From Rapana venosa (taxonomy: Eukaryota; Mollusca; Gastropoda; Neogastropoda; Muricidae): 64,000 nucleotides of DNA. Position numbers and translations under genes: made by a program. The number at the start of each line of letters is the position of its first letter. The stretch's first letter is position 1. Below are positions 9,625 to 20,637 of this stretch, in pieces. A model generated the notes under the pieces. The model saw only the letters and a program-made list of their open reading frames with translations. It did no database searches and was not told the origin of the DNA. The stretch lies in contig CM054144.1 in assembly GCA_028751875.1 (NCBI GenBank), positions 19,131,366-19,195,365 on the forward strand. Direction: 5' to 3'.

Positions 9625-11322
9625 TTGACTTACTTGACTTATGCCTCTTGGTTCCTTGGGGAACATAGGGTTGCAACAACACCCCTCCAACAAACTTGGT
9701 TTTGGGAGATCCTCTTCAGCTCGGCACATGTCATTCCGGCTGCCTTCGTTTCTTTGTCAACACTTTTGCGCCAGGTCTGCTTTGGTCGACCAACTTTCCG
9801 CTTCCCTTGTGGATTCCAGTCAAGGGCCTGTCTGGTGACATTTGTCTCAGGCTTGCGGAGTGTATGGCCGATCCATCCCCACTTCCTTTGTTTGATAATG
9901 GACTCGATTGGGGTTTGTCTGGTCCTGTCCCTCGTTTGTTTGTTGGATATGACTTCCGGCCACCTGATGTTGAGGATGTACCTGAGGCATTTGTTGGTAA
10001 AAGACGAGTTTGTGGGTGTTGGTTTTTGTTACCCGCCAGGTTTCTGAGCCATAAAGTAGGACCGATTTGACATTGGTGTTGTAGATCCGAATCTTGTTTT
10101 GAAATGAGAGGACTGTTGACCTCCAAATTGGCCGAAGGGTGTTGAAGGCGTGACGGGCTTTGTTGATTCGGCACTTGATGTCTTCATCTGTTCCCCCATC
10201 TTTACTGACAACACTGCCCAGGTAAATAAACTTGGTGACTTCTTTGATGGTTTCTTGCTGCAGTTGCACTGGGTCATGTGTTTTGTTGTTCACCCTCATG
10301 ATCTCCGTCTTCCCGATGTTGATTCGGAGGCCAGTCTTTTCAGCTTCGTCAGCAACACGACAAAGCTTCTCTTGTGCATCTTGTTGCCTGTGGGAGAGAA
10401 GGCTGATGTCATCTGCGAAGTCCAGGTCTTCCAGCTGCTTCATGAGGGTCCACTGCCTGCTGTGGCTTGCCGCATTATCCAGTCAATCACCAACAGGAAG
10501 ATGGTTGGCGACAACAGACAGCCCTGACGAACACCGGTCTGTACGGAGAAGGGTTCCGTCAGTTTCCCATCATGGATGACTTGACAGGTGGCATCTTCAT
10601 ATAGCTGCTGGATGATGGTGATGAACTTTGGTGGAAAGCCATAGTGATGCATCAGTTTTCAAATGACATCTCTGTCGACGCTGTCAAATGCCTTCTGGAA
10701 GTCGACAAAGACTGAATATAGGGGGGTCTGCCACTCCAGGGACTGCTCAATGATGATGCGCATTGTGGCGATTTGATCTGTGCATGTTCTGTCTTGCCTA
10801 AAGCCTGCCTGTTCATCCCGAAGTGTCTTGTCCAGTGCTGTCTTCAGTCTGTCTAGCATGATCTTTGTCAGCATTTCCCTGGGATGGACAGTAGCATGAT
10901 TCCTCTCCAGTTGTTGCATGAGGACAGGTCCCCTTTCTTTGGCAGGTTTACGAGATGGTCTTTCTTCCAGTCTTCTGGTACACTCTCGTGCTCCCAGATC
11001 TTGTATAGGAGTGGGTATAACATCTCAGTGGAAGTTTGGATGTCTGCCTTCAGTGCTTCAGGTGGTATACCGTCTGGGCCTGCTGCTTTGCCTGATTTGA
11101 GTGACTTGATGGCTTTGGTGATCTCATTCTTGGTAGGGGGGCCGGTGTTGATGCCAAGGATTTCAGTAGGTGGGGGGATGTCTGGCGGCATGGGTGGTGC
11201 AGGTCTGTTGAGCGTTTCTTTGAAGTGCTCTGCCCATCTTGCTCTCTGGTCCTCCTCACCTGGAATGGTATTGCCATTCTTATCTTTGACAGGGCAGCTA
11301 GGTTTGTTGCTTTTTCCTGAGA
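9625..11322 (-). pseudogene. RTE/SR2-like LINE reverse transcriptase, 5'-truncated and broken (copy 1)
   Basis: On the minus strand it runs from the linker before the RT, through AIKSLKSGKAAGPDGIPPEA, motif A FVDFQKAFDSVDRD, motif B TGVRQGCLLSP and motif C FADDISLL, to YLGSVVSKDGGTDEDIKCR and LLYGSETWRVT. This pattern is typical of RTE/SR2-like LINE ORF2. Comparison with the copy at 45155-47525 shows the breaks: a 1-nt loss near 10877, a Trp-to-stop change near 10660, a 16-nt deletion near 10460 and a frame change near 10005. The endonuclease is absent. The 3' end carries TCAAGTAAG-like repeats and lies in a SINE. Confidence 0.9.
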
Positions 11323-11602
11323 GAGTCCCATAACCTATTAGGTCGTAGGGGAGCGAGGCGTCAGAGACCTCACTTCTCTAGGGCCAGCATATTGAGGGCG
11401 GCGCCCATCTCCTCTCCCTCGCTGCTTTACCTTCCCTGACCCTAAAGAGGGCAGGTACCCATTTACAGCTGGGTGAACTGGGGGAACTGTACTGAAGCCA
11501 AGGCGCGAAAACGGTCACCCATCCAACTGGTAACCACGCTCGACGCTGCTTAACTTGGCTGGGGGAAAGCGAGTGTTCTGACAACTGAGCTATCCCGTCC
11601 CC
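11323..11602 (-). mobile_element. SINE-A, chimeric tRNA-like and 5S-rRNA-like head (copy 1, split by LINE)
   Basis: In minus sense it starts GGGGACGGGATAGCTCAGTT with a tRNA A-box (TAGCTCAGTTG, 11592-11582). This is followed by AAGTTAAGCAGCGTCG (11556-11541) and TTGGATGGGTGACCG (about 11526-11512), which follow the internal control region of metazoan 5S rRNA (box A, intermediate element, box C) almost base for base. The centre has CACCCAGCTGTAAATGGG and the tail GAAGTGAGGTCTCTGACGCC. The tail end is duplicated beyond the nested LINE (9624-9561). A second, more diverged copy is at 24333-24611. Confidence 0.75.
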
Positions 11603-12225
11603 AATGTTTTATTTCACACTTGCTTTTCGGTCAACCTTTTTCCATCAAATTGGATACTACAATACAAAGTAATCTACCAATAAACAAAACACAAAACCAC
11701 TAAACCTTTGTAATATCTTCCAAACAGTGGCAACTATGTCCAGTACACTGATGGCATTTGTATGTAGATAAATGTCGCAGGGGAAAAAATGAGCACGCAA
11801 GAGGTATCTAAATTGTTTGAAAATACGTGTATCAAATTGAGGTAAACAATCTTAACGACTATGTATTTGAAAATGGTCTATCATAGTCTTCTCAAAAGAC
11901 TAATATCGCACAAGTTTAACTAACAAAGACGCAAACCCATCAGTTCTACCTGTTTTCTATCAGGATGTAAAAGGTATTTTGATATAAAACTATGATAATT
12001 TTGGGGAAGGAGAATTTCTTATATGTCTAAACTAACCTGGGCCTGCCTTCGTTACGAAAGATAGGAAAAGTCTTAACTTCCTAAAAGTTGTGTGTGTGTG
12101 TATGTGTGTGAAGTAAGGGGGGGGGGGCGGTACAACTACACACGCATACACACACCTCTCTGTGTATAGGAACATGCTTGGGCGTCTAGGTGCAAGTATG
12201 AATACATACCTCTCTCTTCCCTTTA
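11603..12225. other. Intergenic, no feature seen
   Basis: Unique-looking AT-rich sequence with a short GT tract near 12090 and a G run near 12118. Confidence 0.5.
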
Positions 12226-12310
12226 ATGATAATAATAATAATAATCATGTATGGAATTTATATAGCGCTGAATCTTGTAAAGCAACAAATCAAAGCGCTC
12301 AGATGGCATT
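12226..12310 (-). mobile_element. L2-like LINE 3' terminus
   Basis: A short (ATA)n run is followed by CATGTATGGAATTTATATAG and CGCTGAATCTTGTAAA, resembling the terminal sequence next to the ATT tail at 33540-33600. Only the very 3' end is present. Confidence 0.55.
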
Positions 12311-12316
12311 TTTTTT

Positions 12317-12484
12317 ATATCGAGGATAATGGAATAAGCACTAATGTGTTTTTTACAGCCATTCCCCGTGTCTATGCGGTTTTGTAAATTTTGTCATCTG
12401 TTCCCACCGGCACACAACGGCCTACTCTTTCGAAAAGCGGAACAGGATTTAACGTCTGCGCAAGATGTTCTGCTTACCTCGTTT
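12317..12484 (-). mobile_element. SINE-C, 5'-truncated copy
   Basis: It contains TATCGAGGATAATGGAATAA, the TTCCCACCGGCACACAACGG segment and GCGCAAGATGTTCTGC, as in the copy at 28311-27975. The tRNA-like head is missing. Confidence 0.75.
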
Positions 12485-12785
12485 ATAATAATCTCTTAAA
12501 ACTCTGAGATATTTTATGACCCAAACTGACTGTGGAAAGTGAGATTATGTTGAACAAAAACAAAAACGAAACACAACTTATATGAACGATTTGAATCCCT
12601 TGCCTAAAAGAATGAGATCGAGAATAAGAAAGAAGGGAAATAACTTTGGCTGTGTGGCGAAGCAGGAGCTGTCTACCCTTAATCAATTGTATCACGACCA
12701 GGAACCAAAATGAAGGGCTACATGACTGCTGGCGCACCTACGACAGGCCGTGTCTTCTGAAAGAAAGAAGGCATAGTGACTACCA
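12485..12785. other. Intergenic, no feature seen
   Basis: No coding or repeat signal recognised. Confidence 0.45.
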
Positions 12786-12851
12786 TGAGAGAGAGAGACA
12801 AAGAGAGAGACAGAGAGAGAGACAGACAGACAGAGAGACAGACATACAGAG

Positions 12852-12914
<63 letters not shown>

Positions 12915-13075
12915 TAGACATTCAGGCATATAGACACACGCACAGCCACACAGACAGATAGGCACACACGCAGGGATAGACAGTCAGACAAACAGTCGGA
13001 CGAGCGGATGGACAGACAGACAGAATGACAGAAGAAAAGACAGAAAGAAACAAACAGACGGAAACAGAGAGAGAA
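12786..13075. repeat. (GA)n and (GACA)n microsatellite cluster
   Basis: GACA/GAGA tetramers, a pure GA run at about 12857-12893 and then decaying GACA text. The Ser/Leu/Cys frames are artefacts. Confidence 0.9.
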
Positions 13076-13169
13076 AACGGAAAGACAGAATTAAAAAAAA
13101 AAAAAAAGGAATCCACTTCAACATGCTCTCTAAATAGAACAAGTATGACACACTATCAAAGGAAACTTT

Positions 13170-13500
13170 GCTGCACATTCTCCTCCTAACCCCTCCCCTT
13201 CACCACAACCACAACCTCCATCCAATCTCCCCTTCACTCAATTCCTCAACCTCTGTCCCTCCTGCTGTCAAGTGTATAGCTTTTTGACTTAGCTAACTCT
13301 ACCTCTCCCCACATTGTTCCCCCCCCTCCCCCATTTCTCTGGCCACCACACAGAGGCCCAACAATCTCCACAGTCTGTCTGTTTGAGGTAAATAGCCATG
13401 GCTTTTGGAAAATAAAATGATGTCCAAGATTGTTTTCATCTCTTACTTGACCACATGCTGACGTTTATAGTGTCTAACGGCAGAAGTTGATTCTGAAGTA
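13170..13500. other. C-rich unique stretch, no feature seen
   Basis: Pyrimidine-rich sequence with C runs near 13320. No splice-compatible open frame was recognised. Confidence 0.4.
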
Positions 13501-14160
13501 AAAAGTTACAACGGTTTTTAGAAATATTTTTTGGGTTGTTGTTTTTGCTTGATTTGGTTGTTTGTTATTTCGTCTCCTTTACTACTTGTGTTTCTTTTTC
13601 TTGTTAGCTTCTGTTTTAAGCTACGTTTTTGTGTGTTTGTGTGTTTCTTTTTTCTCTTTCTTTCTTCTTTCTGTCTGTCTTTTCTTCCTTGTTTCTTTAT
13701 CTCTGCCTTTTGTTGTTGTTTTGCACTTTTTATTTGCTATCTTTTTCTTTGTTTGCTTTATTTTTTGTATATTCTTACTTTCTTTCTTTCTAGTATGTCT
13801 TTCTTCCTATTGCTTTTCTTAGTTCTTCACGAATGCATTCTTCTGTGTGACTTTTTTCTTATTGTCTTTTTTTTTCGTTCTTTCTGCTAGGTTTTGTTGT
13901 TACCCTTTTCTGTCTCATCATTCATTCTTCTTTCCTTTTTATGTTTTGTCTCTTTTTATTCCCCTTTTTGATACATGACTTCTGTCTTTCTTTAATAGGT
14001 TTTTGTGTCTTGCATGGTCCATCGTGCGGAGTTTTTCTTCGTTTTCTCTTTTTAGGGACTCTTTTTGCGTTTTTGTGCCTCTTTTTGTCTTTTTTTCTTT
14101 CTTGGTTATTTTTACTTTTTTTCTTATCCCTGGTTTTGTTAAACCGAAAACGTTATATTT
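13501..14160. repeat. Degenerate T/TTTC-rich pyrimidine tract
   Basis: About 650 bp of decayed CTTT/GTTT text. Hydrophobic frames with Phe, Leu and Ser follow from base composition and are not membrane proteins. Confidence 0.7.
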
Positions 14161-14249
14161 CTGTTTATAGCTCAGTCTGTCCTTTTTTGCCGGGTATAAT
14201 GCGTCGTTATTTATCAGACAAATCTTTGTTTTCTTTACGTATGTCTGTG

Positions 14250-14390
14250 TGTCTTATTCGAAGAGTAGGCCATTATGTGCCGGTGAGAACTGATGACAGC
14301 ATTTACAAAACTCCATACACACTGGGACTGATTGTAAAAACGCACATGCGTGCTTGTTCCATCTTCCTTGAAAGCAAAGAATAAATAAAA
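14250..14390 (+). mobile_element. SINE-C, 5'-truncated copy
   Basis: It contains CGAAGAGTAGGCCATTATGT, CATACACACTGGGACTG and GCACATGCGTGCTTG, matching the family in plus orientation. Confidence 0.7.
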
Positions 14391-14414
14391 TTATAATATG
14401 TCTTTATATACGTA

Positions 14415-14484
<70 letters not shown>

Positions 14485-14492
14485 CACACACA
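14415..14492. repeat. (CA)n microsatellite
   Basis: Nearly pure CA run. It marks the left edge of the duplicated block shared with 29983-32460. Confidence 0.95.
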
Positions 14493-14499
14493 CTTACAC

Positions 14500-16081
14500 A
14501 TTCATAATGATTTTTGTAGGAGTAAGGGGTGTGAGAAATTCATGCATTCTGCTCACTTACAAGGGTTGATATTAAGAATATGCGCTGAAGATGGCTTAAA
14601 TCTGTTGTTGAATCTGAACATTTATCTTTACATAAAATTGCTGAGTCTCTCAGAAGGAAATATTGATAATGTTTTGACAAAGATAGCACATTTTATCCGC
14701 AAATAGAACAGGAATAATCTATTATATATTATATGCCTTGATAGCTTTATTTCATTCACTTTCCTCTTGGACAACTTACTCAAGTCGTTTTGTTTTTCTT
14801 CAGCAATTTTTCAACTTTGATTTCCTTTTTTTCTCAGTATGTGTAGCAATGCTGTTGCATCGGATCCGAAATAAAGCATTTAACACAGCTTCTGTAAAAC
14901 ATCTGCAAACTGTTGCACATTATTTCAAAACACCTTTTTTGATTACTGTAGATGTAGGATCAACTTTGTCATATACAGAAAATATATCAGCGTTAAAAAG
15001 AAAGTTTTTTTAGTTCCAAGATAGATATTCACACTTATCAGCTCGTTTAGTTTGTGTGTCCGATAAGCACCAAATCTACGATGACTTCTTTTCTTGAAGT
15101 ATGTGTTCATCTTTTTGTTTTACGATCATTTATTTCAAGAAAAGTGACACAGAACCATTCTATGAAAACACACTGAACAAGTTCATTAAAACTGCTGCCC
15201 TAGTTCGACAAGCTGGTGATGGCTGCATTATCAGAGAACTTGATGATTAGACTCTCAGCGTCACCGCTGCAATGGTTGGTGTAAAAGGTGTACGTAATAG
15301 GTGGCAGCACAATACCTTGAAGAGGACCATTTAAAGTACGTAAGATGATGGCTAATACAGCAGAAAATTGGGCCTGATAAAAGCGCGGGTTATTAAACAA
15401 AAAATCAATAACCCGAAAAAGAGAGAGAGAGAGCAAAGCAAACATTCGTTAGTTTCCGGCAACAACGCGTGGAAGAATGCTATTGAAAGCTTAGGCGAAA
15501 TCAGCCAAGTTAAAACAGAGAAAGGGCCCACGCTTTTCTTTTCTTTTTTTTCATTTTCATTTTATTCATTTTCATACCACTCTAAGTTACGACAGATTCC
15601 ACTGCGTGAAATTCGGGCTGCTCTCCCCATGGTGAGTGTGTCGCCACACTAGCAGTGCCACCCATTAACTTGTTTTTTTCCTGTCTGCAACTGTATTTGT
15701 TTCCCTATCAGAATAAATGTTTCCGCATAATTTTTCCATTGACAACTCTCGTATGGCCGTGGATTCTTTTACATGCGCTTAATAATTTTTGTAGTGCACG
15801 GGACCTCGGTTTATCGTTTCTTCCAAAATACTAGCACCCAGACAACAACTCCTGGTTTAATGGATGGGTGGAAGTTTAGGCCCAAAGAGATGGAACCATC
15901 TCACACCTGGAGTCATTAAGGGCCCGATAACTAAATTTTCTAAAGAACAAGAGAAAAGGTTTTTTTTGTTCTTTACATCACAGAGACAGAATGTTCTTCC
16001 AATGAAAGCGTAAAAGTTGTATAGATGAGCTAACAAGTCGAGCATTATAAAACTTCAACAGTTTTCCATTTGAATAAAAGA

Positions 16082-16158
<77 letters not shown>

Positions 16159-16165
16159 GTGTGTG

Positions 16166-16196
<31 letters not shown>

Positions 16197-16215
16197 CCGC
16201 GCGCGCGTGTGTGCT
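14500..16215. repeat. Segmental duplication, copy a (partner 30068-32460)
   Basis: Ordered blocks match the partner: about 14870-14960 with 30430-30535, 15200-15440 with 31735-31960, and 15895-15990 with 32215-32305. Both copies begin after a CA run and end in a GT run (here 16084-16215). The partner carries about 1 kb of extra sequence. Apart from the RT fragment I see no gene. Confidence 0.6.
15200..15530 (-). pseudogene. Reverse transcriptase fragment, CR1/Rex-like (copy a)
   Basis: In minus sense it has a motif A relic (ADFA, stop, AFNSI), RVIDFLFNNPRFY, motif B-like GPLQGIVLPPITYTFYTNHC and motif C-like IIKFSDNAAITSL. The usual GxxQGxVLSP and FxDD patterns are partly lost, and there is a stop in motif A. 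It is truncated on both sides. The partner is at 31664-32060. Confidence 0.7.
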
Positions 16216-16640
16216 CACAAAATAGACAGAATCTTTTATTTGGCTGAGCGTAATAATAATTTTGAAGAAAAGAAACGTAGCGAAGTATAACAATCGATAT
16301 TGCTCTTATGGTAGGACGTTATAATAATGTGTGCAAATTAATGCACGGAATTTTAAAAAACCCTAACTAATATGGTATCACGTTATTCTACTGCGTGCAA
16401 TGTAGTGGAATGTGTAATGTAGTGCATCATAATAACTGATATTGCTCTTACGGTATGACGTCATAACAATGTGTTCATTTATATGTGTTCATGTTTGCTC
16501 TGTGTATGTGTGTGCGTGTGCGTGCGTGCGTGTTTATGTGTGTGTGCGTGTGCGTGTGTGCGCATGTGTGCGTGTGCGTGTGTGCGTGCGTGTTTATGTG
16601 TGTGTGCGTATGTGTGTGCGTACCTGCGCGTAGACGTGTG
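16084..16640. repeat. (GT)n microsatellites
   Basis: Dense GT runs at 16084-16215 and 16500-16640, separated by about 280 bp that contain a small internal repeat (ATATTGCTCTTANGGTANGAC near 16299 and 16440). Confidence 0.9.
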
Positions 16641-16821
16641 TGTATTTTTAGAATTCAGTTTTTATTATTCTCTCCAAGACATGTTTTTCTGTACAGTCTG
16701 TGTATCTCTTGCGACCAGTTTTTTATCCTCCGTTTTTCAAAAATACTGGATCTGTTATTGGGGCTCGTATTCAAATTCCTAAAAAAATTGTTCTACAAAG
16801 TTTTATGGAGTTTTTGAGTTT

Positions 16822-16822
<1 letters not shown>

Positions 16823-16891
<69 letters not shown>

Positions 16892-16949
16892 GAGAGAGAG
16901 GAGGAGGAAGAGAGAAAGATAGAGAGACACACACACAGATAGACACATT

Positions 16950-16984
<35 letters not shown>

Positions 16985-17040
16985 GCGCGCGACCGCGCGC
17001 GGCGCGCGCGAGCGAGCGCACACACTCTCTTTCTCCCCCC
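16823..17040. repeat. (GA)n, (CA)n, (CG)n compound microsatellite
   Basis: GA at about 16823-16905, CA at 16950-16982, a CG-rich run at 16982-17012 and a C run at 17033-17044. Confidence 0.9.
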
Positions 17041-17097
17041 CCCCACCCCTCTTTCAAGAGCATTTTTCCTCTGGAGTTATCAGTACCACTCCCCCCA

Positions 17098-17298
17098 AAA
17101 GTCCTTCGGATGAGACTCTAAACCGAGGTCCTATGTATAAACGCACGCAGAACATCTTGCGCACTCGTTAACACCCATCCCGCCTTTTGGAAGAGTAGGC
17201 CATTGTGTGACAAAACTGACAAAACTGCATACACACGGGGACTAGTTGCGAAAAGTGCGCGAGTGGCTATTTTATTCTCCTCGAAATAAAAGAATGAA
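17098..17298 (+). mobile_element. SINE-C, partial copy
   Basis: It contains AGTCCTTCGGATGAGACTCT, GAAGAGTAGGCCATTGTGTG and TCCTCGAAATAAAAGAAT, in plus orientation. The tRNA head is missing. Confidence 0.8.
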
Positions 17299-19380
17299 AT
17301 ATAAAACCCCATAAAAAGCACACGCAGAAAAAACGCAGGCAGACAGAATGCCCACATACGCACTCTTGTAAGCACACACACAACAAAAACAGCAGTTTGT
17401 AGTATAGTTGAGATGATTTATTTATCAATAGTTATGCTCAACACATTTAAAACATATGAGTCTACAGATATGCTGTTGATCATTTAAAAAATTAAACCAG
17501 GAAGACGACAGAGTCATTTCCTACTGACAATGTCAACCTTCCTTCTCAATCAACATATTTTTTCGTCACGTTTGATTGGTTATGGCACAACACAAGTCAT
17601 GCATGACAATCTGGCACAGTTGTCCGTCATATACTGAAGAGTCTTTCTCTCCAAATGATACACTACTTGAATAACAAAGCAAACACACAAGAATCGTTAT
17701 TCGTGACTTGTGTTCCTCCCTCTAAAAGTGACTTTTTTGAGTGTTTTGAAAATGTTTTCAGTTCCTATTGGGCCATACTAAATATATAATCTGAAGTTTA
17801 TTGTGTGTGTGTGTTTACGACACTCAATCTTTGCCACAACTCCAACAATATATACACTATTGCATGAATGGACATTTGTTGACTAAAAACTCCCGTTAAA
17901 AAGTATCATTCTATTTAAGACAACTGGACAAAACTTGATGTTTGGCATCAGAAAGTAAACCAAACAAGATTTCTGTATATTGTGTGACATCTCGTTTTAT
18001 GGGTCCAACTGAATAATTAAAAAAAAGATCATAGCAAATCTTTTCCAAATCAGCTAACCCTTTAAAAACGATATAGTGAAACTCCACAAAGGACTTCTAC
18101 ACAGTAAAAGAAAACTGCAGTCATCATAATTATGTACTTGTTCCACCAAAGCTAACCAATCCAATCCAGTCCTGTCCAAGCAAGTAGCTTCGAGGAAGCG
18201 TGTCAGATGCAGTTCCCCCTTCACTATTGTCTGACCTCACTACGTTGCCTTACGCCATACCATGACCCAGCGCAAGTTGAGGTCCGACTTACAATAGCAA
18301 GAAATCGAAAAGTGACTTCTTTGGTCTCTCAATGTGGACGGCAATGGGTCAACAGTTGAATGATCACGAGGTCACGAGAACGTTCCGGTCAGTTGCCACC
18401 CTTCAGATTTTGATTCAACAACAATCAGCTTTTCAGTTAAACAATGACCTATTCCACCCACACAGATATCAGGAAAAAAATTACTGCCATAAACATGACT
18501 GCAATGATTGGGGTGGGGGTGGGGGGCGTTTAGTTATTCTTGGGCATTATGGAAGTTGAACAGGTTTTTTTGTTGTTTTGTTGTTGTTGGTTTGTTTGTT
18601 GTTGTTTTTTTAGGGGGGCAAAATATGCTGGTGATTTTGTTATGTTTTATTGCTGTTTTTGCTAGTCTTTTAAATTAATGTTGGTGATTCAGTCTATATC
18701 TTTGAAGCAGTTGAGTGGTGACAAAATGGAGTCATACTCCAAAGTATTTGTTATTGTCCCTGCAAGCTCAGACATGACAAAATCATATGTCGCAAAAGTA
18801 TAAAACATTTTTGTAGTTAGTTAGTCCCAACTTATGTCTTTGGGGCGAAACACCTTTCAATCAAAGGATGCGTTTCTAAAGTTACAAATGGTTTCCAACT
18901 AAAAACTTAGTCTCCGTGGCTAGATTAAGTCGTAAAATGTTTAACAACTGGCATTCTTCTGATCTGATCTGCAATATCATCTTTTCTTGCATTGGAAGGG
19001 AAAGAACAGGTTCAGACTTTGATAGTAATGATTTACTCAAATCACAGCTACCAAACTTCAAAAGTGAAGCCAGTTACACATTTTTAAGACTTGTCACTTT
19101 ATTTTCAAAGCCCGTTGTCTATCGTATGCATTAAAAAACAACTGTGTGTGTATTATATTATATTTATTGCATCAGTTACTGATAAGAGGAGCCTACAAAT
19201 TGGCTCAAAACCCACACTGACGACCCCGGAGTACAGCTGAATCATTACTGCTTTATTCATTTTCCCTCTCGAGGTTTTGCTTTCTGTACAGACATTTCAT
19301 GCAGCGACTTGATTGTTTCTCGTGTTACAGGTGTGCTCTACAGATTGATCAAATTTTGGCACTCCTAATTCTCCGTCTGC
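17299..19380. other. About 2 kb of unique sequence downstream of gene 2
   Basis: No convincing gene is seen. There are short T-rich and GTT-rich stretches (18560-18620). A minus-strand AATAAA near 17415 could be a polyadenylation signal, but nothing ties it to gene 2. Confidence 0.4.
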
Positions 19381-19384
19381 CTAG

Positions 19385-19395
19385 AAACACACACA

Positions 19396-19480
<85 letters not shown>

Positions 19481-19492
19481 TCTCTCTCTCAT
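19385..19492. repeat. (CA)n-(CT)n microsatellite
   Basis: CA run to about 19434, then a CT run, directly before the LINE 3' fragment. Confidence 0.9.
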
Positions 19493-19986
19493 CGCTATAG
19501 TAGTTCAAATGAAGATAAGCAGTGCCCTGTTTGTAAAGACCAAATAGAGAATGAAGAACACTTTTTATTTAATTGCCCTGTCTATGAAGATTTGAGACAC
19601 AAGTTTCTCAAAGATGCGAAGAGACTTCCTTTGCACGTGCTACTCAAAGCTACAATATCTACTGATAGACATAATTTATCACGATTTATTTTTCATGCAA
19701 CCAACAGAAGAAGTAAGATAACTGTATAGAAATGGATCCTTATATTGATGAAAACTACATTCAAAACATTTGTCGATTATGACGAACGTGAATTGATTTG
19801 TGATGAATATTCAAGAAATGGGTGATGTAATTTCTTTATTATTGCTGATATATCATTTCATATTTATATACATTGATAGTAATGTGTTTATAACACTCAT
19901 GTCATATGTCCACTCCACACACCCGTCATTCCTTTGTATTGTGGCCTAAGGCCGATGTACAGTAAAAGTCTGAAGTCTGAAGTCTG

Positions 19987-19991
<5 letters not shown>
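19493..19991 (+). pseudogene. LINE 3' end with Cys-rich C-terminal domain (copy 1)
   Basis: The plus strand encodes CPVCKDQIENEEHFLFNCPV followed by YEDLRHKFLKDAKRLPLHVL and FIFHATNRR, the zinc-binding type of C-terminal module (zf-RVT-like) found at the end of some LINE ORF2 proteins. The 3' UTR ends TTGTGGCCTAAGGCCGATGT and three copies of a TCTGAAG heptamer, and passes straight into a CT microsatellite. It is strongly 5'-truncated. A related, longer copy is at 43890-42352 on the minus strand. Confidence 0.75.

Positions 19992-20052
<61 letters not shown>
19992..20052. repeat. (CT)n microsatellite at LINE tail
   Basis: It directly extends the TCTGAAG heptamer tail of the LINE fragment. Confidence 0.95.
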
Positions 20053-20124
20053 AAAACCGTGTCTAGTTCACACACCTGACTGCATAGTTCAGTTTGAAAG
20101 ATACGGCCAACTTGTTATACCTGT

Positions 20125-20563
20125 CTAAACCCATGTTCCTTCTATTTCCTCCTCATCTTCCTCCTCCTCCTCCTCACCTTCCTCCACTCCCCCAACAGCT
20201 CCTTCTACTTGTCCCTCTGCTGCCTCTTCTGCTGCTTCTGCCACTGCATTTTCTCCCCCTCCTGCCCCCTCTACCTGTCCCCCTGAAGCCCCCTCTCTCA
20301 CAGTGTCCGGGTCCTCCTCGTAAGACTCCTCCTGTCTGGAGGGCCACTGGTCGCCTGTGTCTCGGCCAGCCTCCGCGCTGTAGACGGAGCTTGGCTCTGA
20401 CGATCCTCGGTACTCGGGCTCTGACGATCCCAGGTACTCTATCTCTGACGACCCTATAGAGCTGGGCAAAGAGACAGACCTGGCCAGCTCACTGTCCGTC
20501 ACAAAGCTCGCTTCACTAAGGCCCAGGCTCAAACTGGTTTTCGAGGGCTCGACGGAGTAGAGG
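20125..20563 (-). CDS. Gene 2, last exon (E3), acidic C-terminus
   Basis: The acceptor is strong (TCTTTTTCATCGTGCAG ending at 20564). The exon begins with one base that, joined to the AG of the donor at 21379, gives Ser and opens the frame SLYSVEPSKTSLSLGLSE. The 145 further codons include a short Ser/Glu/Tyr repeat (GSSEIEYLGSSEPEYRGSSE), EESYEEDPDTVRE, a Gly/Glu/Ala-rich part and the acidic end EEGEEEEEEDEEEIEGTWV, then a stop at 20127-20125. The exact phase match and the clean acceptor are the evidence. The acidic end contrasts with the basic body of the protein. No family is recognised, and no clear polyadenylation signal is near. The corresponding exon of gene 1 would lie off the window. 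Confidence 0.7.
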
Positions 20564-20637
20564 CTGCACGATGAAAAAGAGAACATACTTTTGCTGTATG
20601 AAGTAATAGGGCAATCATGTCATGTAAAATCATATAT

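Noticed and set aside
9598..10579. Plus-strand open frames of up to 149 codons
   Set aside because: They are antisense shadows of the minus-strand reverse transcriptase at 9625-11322.
13531..13890. Hydrophobic open frame resembling a membrane protein
   Set aside because: It is explained by a degenerate T-rich/CTTT tract; no start context and no conserved copy.
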